Translations under genes and position numbers: made by a program | Shown here: positions 5,514 through 6,012 of the stretch, piece by piece | Numbering within the stretch: position 1 is the first letter of the stretch | Layout of the letters: every line of letters begins with the position of its first letter | The notes under the pieces: generated by a model | What the model was told of the DNA's origin: nothing | Database searches by the model: none | What the model saw: the letters and a program-made list of their open reading frames with translations, nothing else | Source: Candidatus Thorarchaeota archaeon | GTDB lineage: Archaea; Asgardarchaeota; Thorarchaeia; Thorarchaeales; Thorarchaeaceae | Direction of reading: 5' to 3' | Length of the DNA stretch: 6,012 bases | NCBI GenBank assembly: GCA_030642465.1 | Contig: DAOWNS010000118.1 | Span: forward strand, 1-6,012

Positions 5514-5570
5514 GAAACACACCACGTCGTTGTTAGTTCGGGAGTCTGCAACGATGCTAAAAAAGCTATG

Positions 5571-6012
5571 TTACACAAGCTCCAGATGCAGTAATGAGGC
5601 CGATAGCGAAAAAGACATCCAGAATACTAGTCCGCAGATGAGCCCCATCATTTTCCCCCGGGAGCCGCTCACCATGACTGTGTTCTGATAGCCCATTGAT
5701 ATTGTAGTTAGCAGAAGAGTGAGAATAAGCGGCAAGACATCAAAGAGACTCAGAACCATTGGAGCCCATGGTGGACCCTGAGAGAGCAGAGACCCAATGA
5801 ACAGAAAAGGCGAAAGAGAGGCGAGCAAACCCAGCACAAACGCACTCGTTAGGCTCAGAATGTATATCTTCAGCCTTTGTGCTGCGATAATCGAGTCACG
5901 TTCCTTTGCAACTGCAGATCTCTTGACCAGACGGGTAGTGATGCGTGCCAGTCGATCTCCTGCATCCTTGGCGGAAGCCTCGCACATTAGCACAATCATC
6001 TCCAACATTCCA
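5571..6012 (-). CDS. Partial membrane protein, possible type II secretion/archaeal pilus F-family (TadC/FlaJ-like) C-terminal region
   Basis: The frame is open to the right window edge, so the true start probably lies outside; an ATG at 6006-6008 would give 145 residues. What is seen: an amphipathic helical stretch (MIVLMCEASAKDAGDRLARITTRL), a charged segment KRSAVAKERDSIIAAQRLK, then three or four membrane segments (about 46-73, 83-108 and 119-143 counted from that ATG), with a short basic loop SGSRGKMMG between the last two. That order, with a helical arm ending in a KER-type segment before paired membrane helices and a G-S-R-G-K loop before the last helix, resembles the C-terminal half of archaeal T2SF/TadC/FlaJ assembly proteins. 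These form the membrane platform for pili or archaella. The match is by eye and other membrane families are possible. It ends at TAA ahead of the next membrane protein. Confidence 0.5.
   Translation of the reverse strand, partial: GMLEMIVLMCEASAKDAGDRLARITTRLVKRSAVAKERDSIIAAQRLKIYILSLTSAFVLGLLASLSPFLFIGSLLSQGPPWAPMVLSLFDVLPLILTLLLTTISMGYQNTVMVSGSRGKMMGLICGLVFWMSFSLSASLLHLELV

Noticed and set aside
5559..5564. T6 run on the minus strand between the two right-end membrane genes
   Set aside because: It could be a weak terminator or a poor TATA element; there is no convincing stem and nothing decides between them.
1..6012. CRISPR arrays, tRNA or rRNA genes, insertion sequences
   Set aside because: No regularly spaced repeats, cloverleaf-like sequences, transposase motifs or terminal inverted repeats were seen on either strand.

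Overview
The window looks like a stretch of an archaeal chromosome of moderate GC content. Three things point to Archaea: an RpoH/Rpb5-type RNA polymerase subunit (a family absent from bacteria), TATA-like boxes roughly 45-60 bases ahead of several start codons with short leaders and Shine-Dalgarno-like motifs, and short, mostly single-gene transcription units. A eukaryote-like extension on the polymerase subunit makes an Asgard-type lineage (for example Thorarchaeota) an attractive guess, but nothing here proves it.

Layout. Positions 41-1711 (+) carry a CinA N-terminal/MoaB-Mog-fold protein and a SEC59/dolichol-kinase-like membrane enzyme. They converge, with only 2 bases between the stop codons, on a leftward block. 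That block holds two tandem paralogues (1714-2274 and 2367-2924) of an RNA polymerase subunit H/Rpb5-like protein, then a 40-residue desulforedoxin-like iron protein (3027-3149). Each of the three has its own predicted TATA box. Divergent from the desulforedoxin is an AbrB-like plus ACT-like fusion regulator (3283-3708, +). It converges on a ribbon-helix-helix regulator with an unrecognised C-terminal domain (3731-4282, -). A 214-base divergent gap with a palindrome next to a TATA-like element separates that from a small hypothetical gene (4497-4775, +). The right end holds a leftward multi-pass membrane protein (4851-5513) with a clear hairpin plus T-tract terminator, preceded by the C-terminal end of a membrane protein resembling the type II secretion/archaeal pilus F (TadC/FlaJ-like) family that runs off the window.

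The most interesting item is the Rpb5-like pair. Ordinary archaeal RpoH is only about 80 residues and corresponds to the C-terminal assembly domain of eukaryotic Rpb5. Both proteins here are about 185 residues, with an N-terminal region that aligns by eye with the eukaryotic Rpb5 jaw domain (shared FxExKVxGV-like and GxTPxAK motifs, then HELVxQH). They are duplicated in tandem, about 64% identical by hand count, gap-free, and neither is beside rpoB within this window. They could be true RNA polymerase subunits with a eukaryote-like jaw, exchangeable subunits, or accessory transcription factors. The rest of the window is a mixed set of metabolic, regulatory and membrane genes with no obvious pathway linking them.
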